From positions 1 through 64,000 of the forward strand of contig JAFRGD010000017.1 of NCBI GenBank assembly GCA_017433975.1: 64,000 bases of DNA. Reading direction: 5' to 3'. Positions within the stretch are counted from its first letter, which is position 1; each line of letters opens with the position of its first letter. Shown in pieces: positions 7,965 to 15,810 of the stretch. This DNA is from Mogibacterium sp. (GTDB lineage Bacteria > Bacillota > Clostridia > Peptostreptococcales > Anaerovoracaceae). Both the position numbers and the translations under genes were made by a program. Under the pieces are notes generated by a model. It worked only from the letters and a program-made list of their open reading frames with translations, was not told the origin of the DNA and ran no database searches.

Positions 7965-8840
7965 ATGAACAGACCTGAATTCTATCCGGTCAGAAGCCTG
8001 ATCTACGTCGACCTCGCGCACGAGGACTACCGCATCAAGCTCGAGAACTGGCTCTACAGATACCACGTTCCGGACAGCATCTCGCAGTTCGGCCCGTACG
8101 TCAGCAAGTACGCGTTCTATCCGGCACTGCCGACCCCTCCGGGCGGTGCGCGCTTCGGAACCGTCAGAATGCAGCTGACCGAGCACTACTGGCTCGCGAA
8201 CCCGAACGCCTTCGCGTTCGCCAAGGACCACCACAAGGTCCTGACCGAGTACTTCCCGACGGACGTCCTCGTCTGGCAGAACAACATCCCGGACGCCGGC
8301 CACTCCCACGCCATCGAAAAGTCCGAGGAAGTCAACCTCGAGGGCGACGACGCGAGAGCGACCAAGGGCAACGAGGCGCTCGGCACCGTTCCGTTCATCT
8401 TCGCGTTCGTCCCGGTCTGGTGGGAAGAGGACTTCAAAGGCGAAGGCCGCACCGTCGAGGACGGCCCGAACTACCGCTGGCAGTTCATGGTTCGCTATCC
8501 GGAAGGCGTCAGCATCGACGAGGGCGACAAGTGGCTCAAAGAAGAGTTCCTCCCGTCGATCTATTCCTGGAACGGCTGCACCCGCTGCGTCTCGAGCCGG
8601 ATTATGAAGGACGTCAACAACTGCGACTTCGACCGCGTCGTCGAGATGTGGTTCGAGTGCCAGACCGCGTGGTGCGACGCCGTCGCGGCTGCCGCCGGGA
8701 AATGCGCCAAGCCGGCTTGGGCGGAGACCAACGACTTCCCGTATTTCAAGAAGTCCTACGGCATCAGCGGCATCTTCCTTTCGGACTATGCGCGCTCCGA
8801 CAACCTGAGCCAGTACCGCGGTTACATCACGATGCGTTAA
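7965..8840 (+). CDS. unrecognised soluble protein, 291 aa
   Basis: The start at ATG 7965 is set by AGAAAGGAGA at 7951-7960. There is no signal peptide or membrane helix. The protein is rich in aromatic residues (Trp, Tyr, Phe). It contains two stretches that could each be a ferredoxin-like alpha/beta barrel of the EthD/dimeric type ('RSLIYVDLAHEDYRIKLENW' near the N-terminus and 'RYPEGVSIDEGDKWLKEEFL' near residue 175), but this is a weak impression. Cys residues cluster at 'NGCTRCVSSR' and 'NNCDF'. It sits between a flavodoxin reductase and an LVIVD protein, so an enzyme acting with a reduced flavin partner is possible. I do not assign a function. Confidence 0.75.
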   Translation: MNRPEFYPVRSLIYVDLAHEDYRIKLENWLYRYHVPDSISQFGPYVSKYAFYPALPTPPGGARFGTVRMQLTEHYWLANPNAFAFAKDHHKVLTEYFPTDVLVWQNNIPDAGHSHAIEKSEEVNLEGDDARATKGNEALGTVPFIFAFVPVWWEEDFKGEGRTVEDGPNYRWQFMVRYPEGVSIDEGDKWLKEEFLPSIYSWNGCTRCVSSRIMKDVNNCDFDRVVEMWFECQTAWCDAVAAAAGKCAKPAWAETNDFPYFKKSYGISGIFLSDYARSDNLSQYRGYITMR

Positions 8841-8900
8841 GGTGAAAACGGGACGGTTCCCGGTTTCATCATCAGACGATTCACCAGAACAGGAGTGACT

Positions 8901-10292
8901 ATGAGCAACGGAAAATACTTCTATTCCAAGGGTGAGGGGAACGACGGCTACATCAAGAACCTCGAGGTCCTTTCGTTCTGCGAAATGGACGGGACCTGCG
9001 GCATGTTCCAGATGGCGCTGTACCGGACCGAAGCGGGCAGATACCTGCTGTACGGAGCCTGCTTTGCGGCCGGCCCGAACGGCGTCGGCGTCATGATCAG
9101 CGACGTCACCGACCCGCGCAACCCTGTTTTCATCAAAAAGTTCCTGCCGTTCGACATCGACGAATACCCGACGACCTCGATCCCAAAGATCCAGATCGCG
9201 GACGACAAGATGATCTTCGCGCTGACGTCCGGCGGCGGCCCTGGCGTGCTCGTCGGCGACCGCGCCAAGGTCAAGAGCCTGCAGGGCATCATGATCTACG
9301 ACCTCAAAGAAGACCCGGAGAACCCGAAGGTCCTCGGGTACTGGGACTGCGGCGTGCCGCACTCGATGGGCGTCCACAGATTCATGTACAATGGCGGCGA
9401 CTTCGTGCATCTGTCCGCAGAGTGCGATGAGTTCGAAGGCCTGATCTACAGAATTATCAACATTTCCGACCCGACCAATCCGGTGGAAGAAGGCAGATGG
9501 TGGGCGCCGCACCAGTACGTGGACGGCTACCCGGGCCGCACGGTCGACCACTCCGCCCCGCACAATCCGGACTTCATGGACAAGGGCTGGCTGCACGGGC
9601 CTCCGTTCGTCGTCGGCGACAAGGCGTACTGCGGCTACTGCGGCGACGGACTGTATGTCCTCGACGTTTCGAACTTCAAGCGGCCGAAAGCGCTCGGACA
9701 GCTCAAGTTCATGCCTGCCTTCTCGAGCAGACTCGCCGGCGCGCGGACGCACACCGCGCTCCCGCTGCCGGGCAGAGACCTCGTCGTCGTGACCAACGAA
9801 GGCGAGCGGTACGGCTTCATCAAGGGCGGCGTCGTGACCCAGGCGCAGGCCATGAACAACCTGATCATGGTCGACGTCAGCGACCCGACGCATCCGGTCA
9901 TGATCGCGCAGTTCCCGTATCCGGAGGTCCCGGAGGACTTTCCGGCGCCGAACTTCAACGTCTACGGGCTCGCCGAGGGCTCCAAGGGCGGCCCGTTCGG
10001 ACCGCACAACGTGCACGAGCCGATGAGCAACAAGCCGTGGCTCGAGCAGCGCGGCGACGTGGTGTACGACTGCTACTTCCAGGCGGGCCTGCGGATTTAC
10101 GACGTGTCGGACCCGTTCTACATCAAGGAGAAGGCGTACTTCATCCCTCCGAACCCGACCAAAAAATTCTTCCCGTTCCCGGGCCCGATGATGGCCTACA
10201 CGGAAGACGTCGTCGTCGACGACCGCGGCAACATCATCATCGACGCGAACAGTGACGGCTTCTACATCCTGCGGAAGACGTACGAGGACTAG
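8901..10292 (+). CDS. LVIVD-repeat beta-propeller protein
   Basis: 463 aa from ATG 8901, set by AGGAG at 8891-8895; the GTG at 8895 is inside that ribosome site. At least six repeats of the LVIVD type are visible, each ending in a D-V/I-S/T-D-P-x-x-P turn: 'MISDVTDPRNPV', 'INISDPTNPVE', 'LDVSNFKRPK', 'VDVSDPTHPVM', 'YDVSDPFYI'. Such repeats build a beta-propeller. There is no signal peptide, so the protein is probably cytosolic, unlike many surface LVIVD proteins. It is third in line with a flavodoxin reductase and an unknown protein. A role as a binding scaffold or as an enzyme of the selenium-binding/lactonase propeller type is possible but unproven. Confidence 0.8.
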   Translation: MSNGKYFYSKGEGNDGYIKNLEVLSFCEMDGTCGMFQMALYRTEAGRYLLYGACFAAGPNGVGVMISDVTDPRNPVFIKKFLPFDIDEYPTTSIPKIQIADDKMIFALTSGGGPGVLVGDRAKVKSLQGIMIYDLKEDPENPKVLGYWDCGVPHSMGVHRFMYNGGDFVHLSAECDEFEGLIYRIINISDPTNPVEEGRWWAPHQYVDGYPGRTVDHSAPHNPDFMDKGWLHGPPFVVGDKAYCGYCGDGLYVLDVSNFKRPKALGQLKFMPAFSSRLAGARTHTALPLPGRDLVVVTNEGERYGFIKGGVVTQAQAMNNLIMVDVSDPTHPVMIAQFPYPEVPEDFPAPNFNVYGLAEGSKGGPFGPHNVHEPMSNKPWLEQRGDVVYDCYFQAGLRIYDVSDPFYIKEKAYFIPPNPTKKFFPFPGPMMAYTEDVVVDDRGNIIIDANSDGFYILRKTYED

Positions 10293-10310
10293 ACGCTGGG
10301 CGCGGCTGCG

Positions 10311-10387
10311 CCGCGCAACGACAACATGCGGACTGTGCCGCGCAACGACAATATGCGGACACTACCGTACAACGAAAACTGAACGAC
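10311..10387 (+). repeat. 27-bp tandem repeat, about 2.6 copies
   Basis: Units start at 10311, 10338 and 10365. The first two differ at few positions (CCGCGCAACGACAAYATGCG core), and the third is diverged (CCGTACAACGAAAACTG). Confidence 0.75.
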
Positions 10388-10388
10388 A

Positions 10389-10431
10389 GCCGGACCTGCA
10401 CCGCGAACTGCGGCAGCGGGCCCGGCTTTTT
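10389..10431 (+). terminator. terminator after the LVIVD gene
   Basis: GCCGGACCTGC pairs with GCGGGCCCGGC (9 of 11), followed by TTTTT. Confidence 0.65.
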
Positions 10432-10710
10432 ATGGTTTGTTTTTCATCTGTTGACCAAGCTTTTGCGTGCAGGAAACGCGTGCGAAGCGAGCCACCGCCC
10501 CGCGCAACCCCTCGCGCGGCAGACGCCTGCCGGCTGGATCTGTCTGCGCCGGCGCGAACCTTCTCTCAAAACCTTTTGCAATTCCGTCCCTTTTTTCGAC
10601 ATTGAAATCCCTAAATTTGCAAAACGCTTGAAACGTCCTCTGCGAATGTGATAGTACTAGATTCTCGAAGCGGTCAATGTTTTTCGGCTGATAGTAAAAA
10701 TCGTGTAAAG

Positions 10711-10952
10711 TTCATTTTTACTGACATTTGCAATATCCTGACTAATATGTAAGTAATAATTTCAACAGGGAACGATGCTTTTGGGCGGCTCTCTATTGGG
10801 ATAAGGACGGCAACTCAGCGATTTTGTCTATTTTTATAACAGTAGTAGAGCTTTATTATGGCTATGAGCTGACTTATATCCAAACTGAAACACATGTCAT
10901 AATTGTAGTTACTTACTTTTGAGAACGGCGAGGGAATATGTCAGTAAAAATG
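10711..10952. repeat. 17-bp inverted repeat flanking about 205 bp upstream of the nuclease gene
   Basis: TTCATTTTTACTGACAT near 10712 recurs as its exact reverse complement near 10935, just before the nuclease start. The left copy also pairs locally with AGTAAAAAT near 10697. It could be operator sites or the ends of a small element. Confidence 0.55.
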
Positions 10953-10983
10953 AAATGCTGCATTCTGCAGCAGGTAAAGAGAG

Positions 10984-11820
10984 ATGCAAAACATAGAGAA
11001 CTATCTAAGTGAAGTAAAGAAAAAGAATAAGGAGTTGCACTATCGCTTTGCAAAACGGCTGGGTCGGCGTGACAGCGACGCTGTTTTGGACAAGTTGTGC
11101 TATACAGAAAAAAATGGGAGGAAATATTATTCGAAGTATTGGGAAAAGGAAGGTGTTCGTAAAAGCGTCTATATTGGAGCTGAATCAGTACCCGAAGTGA
11201 AAAGAGTCAAAGAGATCCATTTTTTGAAACAAGCATTAAAAGAACTCGAAAAGCAATCTCGTGTGATTGAGGCGTGTCTGCGCGCGAGCAAATCTGTGGT
11301 CTTCGACCCGGCGGATGTCAACATGGCGCTGCCCAAGGCGTACCGGCTGACGCCGGAGCATCTCAAAGAGGTCGTCGGCCCGGACGCGGCGGAGCGGTGG
11401 TATGAGCGGGCGGTCCGGGACAAGACGCAGCTGGACCGGCGCTATCCGCCGGTATATCCGAGTGGTCTCACAAAAACGGCTAAGGACGGAACCCGGATGC
11501 GATCCAAGTCCGAGGTCCTGATTGCGAACGAGCTGATCAACAACGGCATCCTGTTCATTTACGAGATGCCGATGTGGATCGGTGGTCAGCTGATACATCC
11601 GGACTTCATGTTTTATTCGCGGAAATACAATAAGGTGATCATTTGGGAACACGCCGGAAAACTGGGCGACCCGGGCTATATGGCGGATTTTTCAACGCGG
11701 ATGGATACGTATACTCGCGGCGGACTGATTCCATGCGTTGACATCATATTTACGTTCGACACGATCAGCGGAGACATCGACGCGCGAACGATTCAGGCGA
11801 TTATTGACGAGTACTGTTAG
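10984..11820 (+). CDS. PD-(D/E)XK-like nuclease-fold protein
   Basis: 278 aa. Residues 1-100 are Lys/Glu-rich and helical, with a short 'NGRKYYSKYWEKEG' strand pair. Residues 170-265 carry a nuclease-like core: E177 in 'RSKSEVLIANEL', D207 in 'IHPDFMF', and 'IIWEHAGK' with E222 and K226, then 'RMDTYTRGGLIP'. A W-E-H-x-G motif is typical of small restriction-like domains of unknown biological role. The 5' third is AT-rich and the rest GC-rich, as if the gene or its promoter region was assembled from different sources. It is isolated between long noncoding DNA and a convergent TraG-like gene. Its target is unknown; restriction, repair and mobile-element functions are all possible. Confidence 0.7.
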   Translation: MQNIENYLSEVKKKNKELHYRFAKRLGRRDSDAVLDKLCYTEKNGRKYYSKYWEKEGVRKSVYIGAESVPEVKRVKEIHFLKQALKELEKQSRVIEACLRASKSVVFDPADVNMALPKAYRLTPEHLKEVVGPDAAERWYERAVRDKTQLDRRYPPVYPSGLTKTAKDGTRMRSKSEVLIANELINNGILFIYEMPMWIGGQLIHPDFMFYSRKYNKVIIWEHAGKLGDPGYMADFSTRMDTYTRGGLIPCVDIIFTFDTISGDIDARTIQAIIDEYC

Positions 11821-11849
11821 GCGCGCAGGAAAGCACTTATGCAATAAAA

Positions 11850-11884
11850 GAGGGCGGCTTGTCGAACCGCCCGTTTTATTTTTG
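11850..11884 (+). terminator. terminator after the nuclease gene
   Basis: GGGCGG (11852-11857) and CCGCCC (11867-11872) form the stem, followed by GTTTTATTTTT. Confidence 0.75.
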
Positions 11885-12012
11885 CAGCTGCAATCACGCT
11901 TGGCGCGGAACCGCCCGTCTTTTGTCCGTTTTTCGTGGCCGCTGTAAACTGCAGCTTCAGGGTCCGTGCAAATCGGTTGCTCGTGGCGGCCTGCTCGTGG
12001 CCGACGAAATCG

Positions 12013-13242
12013 CTACCGCTGCAGCGCCTGCCAGTCCGGGTCCTCGGTGATGTGCCAGCGCTCGGTGACGACCGGGGTGCGGCCGCGCTCGAAGATGAAC
12101 TCCCGGCCGAGCGGCATGTAGAGCACGTCGGAGAGCGGGAGGTTCATCCGCTCGGCGATGTTCCGCGCCGTCCGGAGGTCCATGCCGCCCATGTAGACGT
12201 AACGGTCGCAGTTGTTGATGATGGTCGTCGTGTCCGCTTCACCGTACATGGAGCGGAGCTGCGACTCGGACTGGAGAAGGATCGAGACCGAGATGCGCTT
12301 TTCGCGGAAGATCGAGATGTACTGCGCGAACGACGGGATCTGTGCGCCGACCGCAAAGTCGTCGCAGAGCAGGTGGATCGGGATCGGCAGCACGCCGTCC
12401 GGCCGCGACTCGGCGTACTCGAACAGCTCTTTGACGGCCTGCGAGTAGAACAGGCCGGCGAAGGCGTTGAGCGACGGGTTGACCGCCGAGGTCGTGACGA
12501 AGAGAACCGACCGCTCCGCCGTCAGCTGCGGGAAGTCGATGGACGGCTTTTCGCGCATGGCTTTGAGGAGGTCCGGCGAAAAAATCGTGTCCATCGTGAC
12601 GTTGAGCGACGAATAGATGCTGCTCGCGGTCCGCATCGGCGCGTAGCGGAAGGTCTTCCAGCACTGGCACGCGAAGCACCCCGGGTCCTCACGGTCGAGG
12701 CGGTCGAACATCGTGTCGAGGTTGGTCTCGATGACGTCGCCGCGCTCCGAGATCCGCAGGGTCGAGAACCGCTCGCAGACGTCGACGAACGACGGTTTGC
12801 TCTTGCGGTAGCGCTCGTACGCGATCAGCGCGGAAAGAAGCGAGATCGCCGCGTCGTCCCAGAATGGGTCCGCGACGAGGTTGCCGACCTTGCGCGGGTT
12901 CGCCATGACGATGGAGTGCGCGAGGTAGGTGATGTCCGCGTTCGTCTTCACGTAGTGCATCGGGTCGTAAGCGATGCTACTCGACGCCGGATCTGCGAGG
13001 TTCAGGTCGTACACGCGGAAGCCGCGCCGCACGAAGTCTTCGCAGTAATCCTGCACGAGCCGGCGTTTCGACAGCGTGACGATCATGCTCGAGGACTGCG
13101 TCTTAAGGAGGCACATCTCCGCGTAGCTCATCGTCTTGCCGGCGCCGCTCGGGCCGACGATCATGATATTGTTGTTCAGTTGGGTCACGTCCGAATCCGT
13201 ACTGATCGGGTAGTTTTCGCCCAGAATCAAAGTCTCTGCCAT
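12013..13242 (-). CDS. TraG/VirD4-like conjugation coupling ATPase, orphan
   Basis: 409 aa, RecA-fold ATPase. The Walker A motif is GPSGAGKT (30-37). A Walker B-like 'IPIHLLCDDFA' has the TraM-recognition (TraG-D) context 'FAQYISIFREKRISVSILLQSESQL'. 'NNCDRYVYMGG' and 'TARNIAERMN' match the C-terminal region of VirD4/TraG. It lacks the N-terminal membrane segments of classical coupling proteins and is about 200 aa shorter. No relaxase or type IV secretion genes lie nearby, so it is either a remnant of an integrative element or a domesticated soluble DNA pump. It ends opposite the nuclease gene and starts 57 bp past the GntR gene. Confidence 0.85.
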   Translation of the reverse strand: MAETLILGENYPISTDSDVTQLNNNIMIVGPSGAGKTMSYAEMCLLKTQSSSMIVTLSKRRLVQDYCEDFVRRGFRVYDLNLADPASSSIAYDPMHYVKTNADITYLAHSIVMANPRKVGNLVADPFWDDAAISLLSALIAYERYRKSKPSFVDVCERFSTLRISERGDVIETNLDTMFDRLDREDPGCFACQCWKTFRYAPMRTASSIYSSLNVTMDTIFSPDLLKAMREKPSIDFPQLTAERSVLFVTTSAVNPSLNAFAGLFYSQAVKELFEYAESRPDGVLPIPIHLLCDDFAVGAQIPSFAQYISIFREKRISVSILLQSESQLRSMYGEADTTTIINNCDRYVYMGGMDLRTARNIAERMNLPLSDVLYMPLGREFIFERGRTPVVTERWHITEDPDWQALQR

Positions 13243-13299
13243 GGGTTGCTCTCTTTCTAAGCTGCGGCTGCGGCCGGTGGAGGCACAGCCCGGGGACCG

Positions 13300-14016
13300 T
13301 TATTTACTGATTTTGCCGGAGTGTTCAAACCGCTGGAGCCACGCGTCGATCTCGGTCTTGACGGCGTGTTCCGCCGCGTCTGCGTCGCCGGCCCGGATTG
13401 CTTCATAGAGCTCACGGAGCTCCGACGCGATCCGCATCTGCTCTGAGCGGCTGGTCAGCGCGATCCGGAAGAAAATCTGGTATACGGATTTGAACGACAT
13501 GCTGATCATCGGGTAGTAGGGGTTTCCACTGGCGATGGCCACCTCGTGAAAGAATCGGAACGCGAGCTCCGGGAACAGCCCCAGGTTGCGCTCGTCAGAA
13601 AGCTGGTCAAGCAGGGTGGTCATGGTCGCGAGCTGCTCGTCGGTGCGGTTGATGCACGCAAGGCGCGCGGCGCCGGTCTCAACGCTGCGGCGCAGGTTGG
13701 AGATCGGGTCCAGGACCTCGTGATTGATATAGTGGCCGGAGAAGGCGAGAATCTGCATCATCGTGTCGATGTTGCCCTCCCGGATATAGTCTGCGACAAA
13801 GATGCCCTTGCGCGGCGCGACCCGGATGAAGCCGAGCGCGGTCAGCCGGTTGATGCCGGCGTTGATGACGGCCAGGCTGACGTTCATCTCTTCGGCGAGC
13901 TGCCGCTCGGGCGGTAACTTTTGGCCGATCGCGAGCTGGCCGGTCAGGATCATCGTCTTGATCTCTTCGACGAACAGATCGGTCAGGCTCGGGGCTGTCA
14001 GTTTCTTGAATGCCAT
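13300..14016 (-). CDS. GntR-family regulator (FadR/FCD type)
   Basis: 238 aa. The winged helix at about 8-75 includes 'KLPPERQLAEEMNVSLAVINAG', and an FCD domain covers about 95-230. It is divergent from the CrtI-like flavoprotein operon (start 14278) across 261 bp, so it is the natural candidate regulator of that operon. ATATCACA (14113-14120) and TGTGATAT (14224-14231), each followed by GAACACAG, are possible sites. The other GntR in the window (1573-2229) is only distantly similar. Confidence 0.9.
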   Translation of the reverse strand: MAFKKLTAPSLTDLFVEEIKTMILTGQLAIGQKLPPERQLAEEMNVSLAVINAGINRLTALGFIRVAPRKGIFVADYIREGNIDTMMQILAFSGHYINHEVLDPISNLRRSVETGAARLACINRTDEQLATMTTLLDQLSDERNLGLFPELAFRFFHEVAIASGNPYYPMISMSFKSVYQIFFRIALTSRSEQMRIASELRELYEAIRAGDADAAEHAVKTEIDAWLQRFEHSGKISK

Positions 14017-14112
14017 GGTTGCCTCCTTGCGGATGATTGGGACGTCGTCGGTGTGCGCGGCGGCGTCCGTGAAAGTGGCGTATCAGTCATCGTGATGTTG
14101 AATCCTCTGTTT

Positions 14113-14231
14113 ATATCACAGAACACAGTCCACACTTGTATTTTATGTGCATCTCGCCAACTTGTCAATTGACTTGAAATAAAAGGCTTAATATAATTAT
14201 GTCAGATAGTGTTGCAATCGATTTGTGATAT
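14113..14231. promoter_or_regulatory. candidate GntR operator pair before the CrtI-like operon
   Basis: ATATCACA-GAACACAG at 14113-14128 and TGTGATAT-GAACACAG at 14224-14239 share halves and flank the promoter at 14169-14197. Assignment to the divergent GntR regulator is inference. Confidence 0.4.
14169..14197 (+). promoter_or_regulatory. promoter of the CrtI-like operon
   Basis: TTGACT at 14169-14174, a 17-bp spacer, and a perfect TATAAT at 14192-14197. Confidence 0.8.
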
Positions 14232-14277
14232 GAACACAGATAACGGCTATTATCATATGAAAGGAGGAAATAGTGTA

Positions 14278-15810
14278 ATGGCGAAAGACTATGACGTAAT
14301 CGTCATTGGTGCCGGCAACGGCGGTCTGTTCACAGGCGCATTCATGGCCAAGAACAAACTCAAAACGCTTGTCGTTGAGAAGCACAACCTGCCGGGCGGC
14401 AGCGCGACCAGCTTCGTCCGCGGACGGTTCGATTTTGAGGCGGCGCTCCACGAACTCTGCAACCTCGGAACCCCGGAGAATCCTGGCGGAATCATGAAGC
14501 TCTTCATGGCGATCCAGCCGGACATCGAGTGGGCGACCGACATGGAGGAGTCCTTCCGTCTGGTCATTCCGGATGAGGGCATCGACGCGCTCATGCCTTG
14601 CGGCGTTCGTGAGTTCATCGGCAAACTGGAGTACTACTGCCCGGGCAGCGCACCGATCATGATGCAGATCGTTCAGGCTGGAATGATGTGCGTCCAGGCG
14701 TACTCGTTCATGGACGATCCGGCCTGCACGCCGGAGGTCTTCAACGAGAAGTTCCCTGACTTCTACAAGTACGCGGGACACTCGGTCAACGAGGTGCTCG
14801 ACGAGTTCGGACTCCCGCCAAAGGCGAAGGCGATCCTCGAGACTTATTGGTGCTACCTCGGCGCGAACGCGGACGAGCTCGACTTCGCGATCTACATCCG
14901 GATGGTCCTCGGCTACCTGGCGTACGGCGCGGGCATGTCCAAGAAGCGCTCGCACGAGATTTCCATGGCTCTTGAGAAGGTCATCCGCGACTGCGGCGGC
15001 GAGGTGTGGTACAACACCGAGATCAAGAAGGTCCTGGTCAAGGACGGCAAGGCGTGCGGCGTGATGATTGGCGACAAGGCTTACGAGTGCGAGTATGTGG
15101 TCAGCAATGCTTACCCGGACGCGGTCTACGGCAAGATGATCGACAAGGCGGACGTACCGGAGTACGCCGGCAAGCTGATCAACAGCAGAAAGCGCGGCCT
15201 GACGTTCACCACCGTCTACCTCGGCATGAACAAGTCGATGGAGGAGCTCGGGATCAAGAACTACACCACGTTCATCTCCCCGACGTCCGACACCAAGAAG
15301 TTACAGGAGGCCGCGACGGATACCTACGAGTACAGCGGCTATGTTATCTTCAACTGCCTCAATAAGCCGGTTCCGGACTGCACGCCGGAGGGCACCTGCC
15401 AGCTCTTCCTGACGACAGCGTACTTCGGGAACGGCTGGGATAAGGTCACCGAGGACATGTATTATGACCTCAAGAACGAGACGGCGCGTAAGATGATCGA
15501 GGACTGCGAGCGCGTGCTCGGCCTGGACCTCATACCTTACATTGAGGAAATCGTCATCGCGACGCCGATGACCTTCGCGCGGTACCTCGGCACGCCGGGC
15601 GGCACCCCGTACGGCTATCAGGTCACCCCGGTCGACTCGTTCATCCAGAGAACCCTGGTCGAGAAGGACGAGACATACCTCAAGAACCTGTACTTCGTCG
15701 GCGCGGCGTCCAAGCGCGGCGACGGTTACAGCAGCTGCTATCTGTCGGGCTTTGACGCGGGCAAGATGATTCTTCGTGCGGAACGTGAGAAAGGAGGTCT
15801 CGAGAGATGA
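14278..15810 (+). CDS. FAD/NAD(P)-dependent oxidoreductase of the phytoene desaturase (CrtI) / amine-oxidase fold
   Basis: 510 aa from ATG 14278, set by AAAGGAGG ten bases upstream; the upstream in-frame start at 14209 has no ribosome site. The N-terminal dinucleotide-binding motif 'VIVIGAGNGGLFTGAFMA' is followed by 'VEKHNLPGGSATSF', typical of CrtI and NAD(P)-binding carotenoid-like proteins. The C-terminal 'NLYFVGAASKRGDGYSSCYLSGFDAG' contacts FAD. No phytoene synthase or other carotenoid gene is present, so carotenoid desaturation is unlikely. The gene overlaps the next (2Fe-2S reductase) by 4 bp. Inference: the pair is a reductase/desaturase system for an unsaturated or cyclic substrate. 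Confidence 0.85.
   Translation: MAKDYDVIVIGAGNGGLFTGAFMAKNKLKTLVVEKHNLPGGSATSFVRGRFDFEAALHELCNLGTPENPGGIMKLFMAIQPDIEWATDMEESFRLVIPDEGIDALMPCGVREFIGKLEYYCPGSAPIMMQIVQAGMMCVQAYSFMDDPACTPEVFNEKFPDFYKYAGHSVNEVLDEFGLPPKAKAILETYWCYLGANADELDFAIYIRMVLGYLAYGAGMSKKRSHEISMALEKVIRDCGGEVWYNTEIKKVLVKDGKACGVMIGDKAYECEYVVSNAYPDAVYGKMIDKADVPEYAGKLINSRKRGLTFTTVYLGMNKSMEELGIKNYTTFISPTSDTKKLQEAATDTYEYSGYVIFNCLNKPVPDCTPEGTCQLFLTTAYFGNGWDKVTEDMYYDLKNETARKMIEDCERVLGLDLIPYIEEIVIATPMTFARYLGTPGGTPYGYQVTPVDSFIQRTLVEKDETYLKNLYFVGAASKRGDGYSSCYLSGFDAGKMILRAEREKGGLER

Larger units (their letters stand above)
10293..10983. other. 690-bp gene-free stretch before the nuclease gene
   Basis: Holds a 27-bp tandem repeat, a terminator, a GC-rich patch (10470-10560), and then an abruptly AT-rich 400 bp with a distant 17-bp inverted repeat. 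No coding frame has a plausible start or composition. Confidence 0.6.

Noticed and set aside
6918..10016. Very long open frame (over 1000 codons) on the minus strand opposite the flavodoxin-unknown-LVIVD genes
   Set aside because: Shadow caused by GC-rich third positions of the plus-strand genes; Arg/Asp/Val-rich translation with no domain and no ribosome site.
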